Source: Blasia pusilla
Taxonomy: Eukaryota; Marchantiophyta; Marchantiopsida; Blasiales
Length of the DNA: 64,000 bases
Assembly (NCBI GenBank): GCA_050084515.1
Contig: CM114272.1
Location: 17,608,001-17,672,000, forward strand
Reading direction: 5' to 3'
The position numbers and the translations under genes were made by a program. Below are positions 63,301-64,000 of this stretch, one piece after another (the stretch's first letter is position 1; each line of letters begins with the position of its first letter). Below the pieces are notes generated by a model. It made no database searches, was not told the origin of the DNA, and saw only the letters and a program-made list of their open reading frames with translations.

Positions 63301-63960
63301 CCATTGCCACTCTAGACATATTTTGCCTCCCAAGCTGATGCGATTTGCTTTGCTCTCTCCATCGTTGGCCTACACATTATGTTTCTCTTCACCCCATTTC
63401 TAGACTCAAACAGAAATAGTGGATTGAGATCATCCACCTTCTCCGGGTACATGTTGACATCAATCTTGGGTTGAACTTGAAATGCAAAGGTCTCTGTAAT
63501 GCGAACATGCTCTGAACTTTCTCCGTCTATGAGTCTGAAATAGACACTTGTAAGATTGTCCAAATGGATGATAAACGAGCCTCAATTCTTGAAAGCATCT
63601 AGTGTGGAAAATAAAAGACGTTACGTAAGAGCGGATGGGTGATATAGATTACTCGCCAGAAGTCTAACTCCACATCAAGTATGCTCTGCCGTTTCATACC
63701 ATATCTCTATCTCGGATCCCGTTGAGCATTTGGAGCTTATGTATCTTGACGTTCGGGTCCCCCCCCTAAACCCCCACCTGTGCCTCTTTCCATGTCGTAC
63801 ATGGTCTTTCCGCGTACATGTTTGACATCAATCTTGGGTTGAATACAAAATGCAAAGGTCTCTGTAATGCGAACATGCTCCGAATTTCCTCCGTCTATGA
63901 GTCTGAAACCGGCACTTGTAAGATTTTCAACTTCATCCTGAGTGCAATTCATACCTACGC
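63301..63960 (-). pseudogene. Duplicated unrecognised coding fragment
   Basis: Minus frames 63312-63563 and 63737-63952 share FRLIDGESSEHVRITETFAF (one residue differs) and QPKIDV, about 390 bp apart. The first continues YPEKVDDLNPLFLFESRNG and TMERAKQIASAWEAKY; the second diverges after KIDVKH. The sequence looks protein-coding in origin, but I do not recognise the family. Either two exons of a repeat-containing gene or a tandem duplication of a gene fragment; the window ends soon after. Confidence 0.5.
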
Positions 63961-64000
63961 CAATGGGCCAAATCGTGGGGGTATTCCGTGGAGCTTCAAT

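Overview
The window looks like land-plant nuclear DNA. It holds intron-rich genes with plant-type exon structure (the LCB2 subunit of serine palmitoyltransferase and ORC3) set among plant-type transposable elements: Ty1/copia with an initiator-Met-tRNA primer site, Ty3, Helitron, a MULE-like element, hAT and hAT MITEs. The LCB2 protein is more divergent from the flowering-plant sequences I remember than I would expect within flowering plants, and its introns are mostly short. A non-seed plant is possible, but that is only a weak inference. No prokaryotic, organellar, rRNA or CRISPR sequence was seen.

Layout. 1-3,271 (minus): LCB2, nine exons seen, the 3' part lying beyond the window edge; one exon was found only by reading and is followed by a GC-AG intron. 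3,272-7,600: gene-poor, with one hAT MITE carrying an exact 8-bp target duplication (6,124-6,352). About 8,040-14,307 (minus): ORC3, more than a dozen exons, with a tandem AT-hook insertion near its C-terminus. 15,031-21,562: a decayed Ty1/copia element (minus) with two LTRs, and a degenerate Ty3 fragment nested in its RNase H region. 21,563-23,700: AT-rich spacer with foldback and GC-rich repeats. 24,059-26,009 (plus): an unrecognised five-exon gene of 344 codons, all introns in phase 0. 26,400-29,700: repeats and AT-rich DNA. 29,787-34,200 (minus): a degenerate Helitron Rep-helicase. 34,700-37,440: a GC-rich repeat array, then an LTR-like repeat interrupted by about 1 kb.

37,833-54,056: the most unusual unit. 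About 1.84-kb inverted repeats enclose about 11.5 kb with a decayed MULE-type transposase (plus, SWIM finger), a second small gene (plus), a BED-like zinc-finger gene (minus), a 220-bp tandem array and a nested foldback. A short motif, AGAATGCCTTCC or its complement, recurs throughout in both orientations and its distribution closely matches the inverted-repeat limits. The right arm is split by an LTR-like insertion related to the copy at 35.8-37.4 kb.

54,763-57,226: a hAT (DUF4371-like) transposase relic (minus) whose C-terminal end runs into a foldback carrying a tRNA-like B box. 58.0-58.4 kb: tandem repeats. 59,017-59,247: a second copy of the hAT MITE. 60,376-62,640 (plus): a Ty3-type gag-protease relic. 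62,640-64,000: a local duplication containing fragments of an unrecognised coding region.

Only LCB2, ORC3 and the 24-26 kb gene look like intact host genes. LCB2 serves sphingolipid synthesis at the ER and ORC3 serves replication licensing in the nucleus; nothing links them functionally. Most of the rest is nested transposon DNA.
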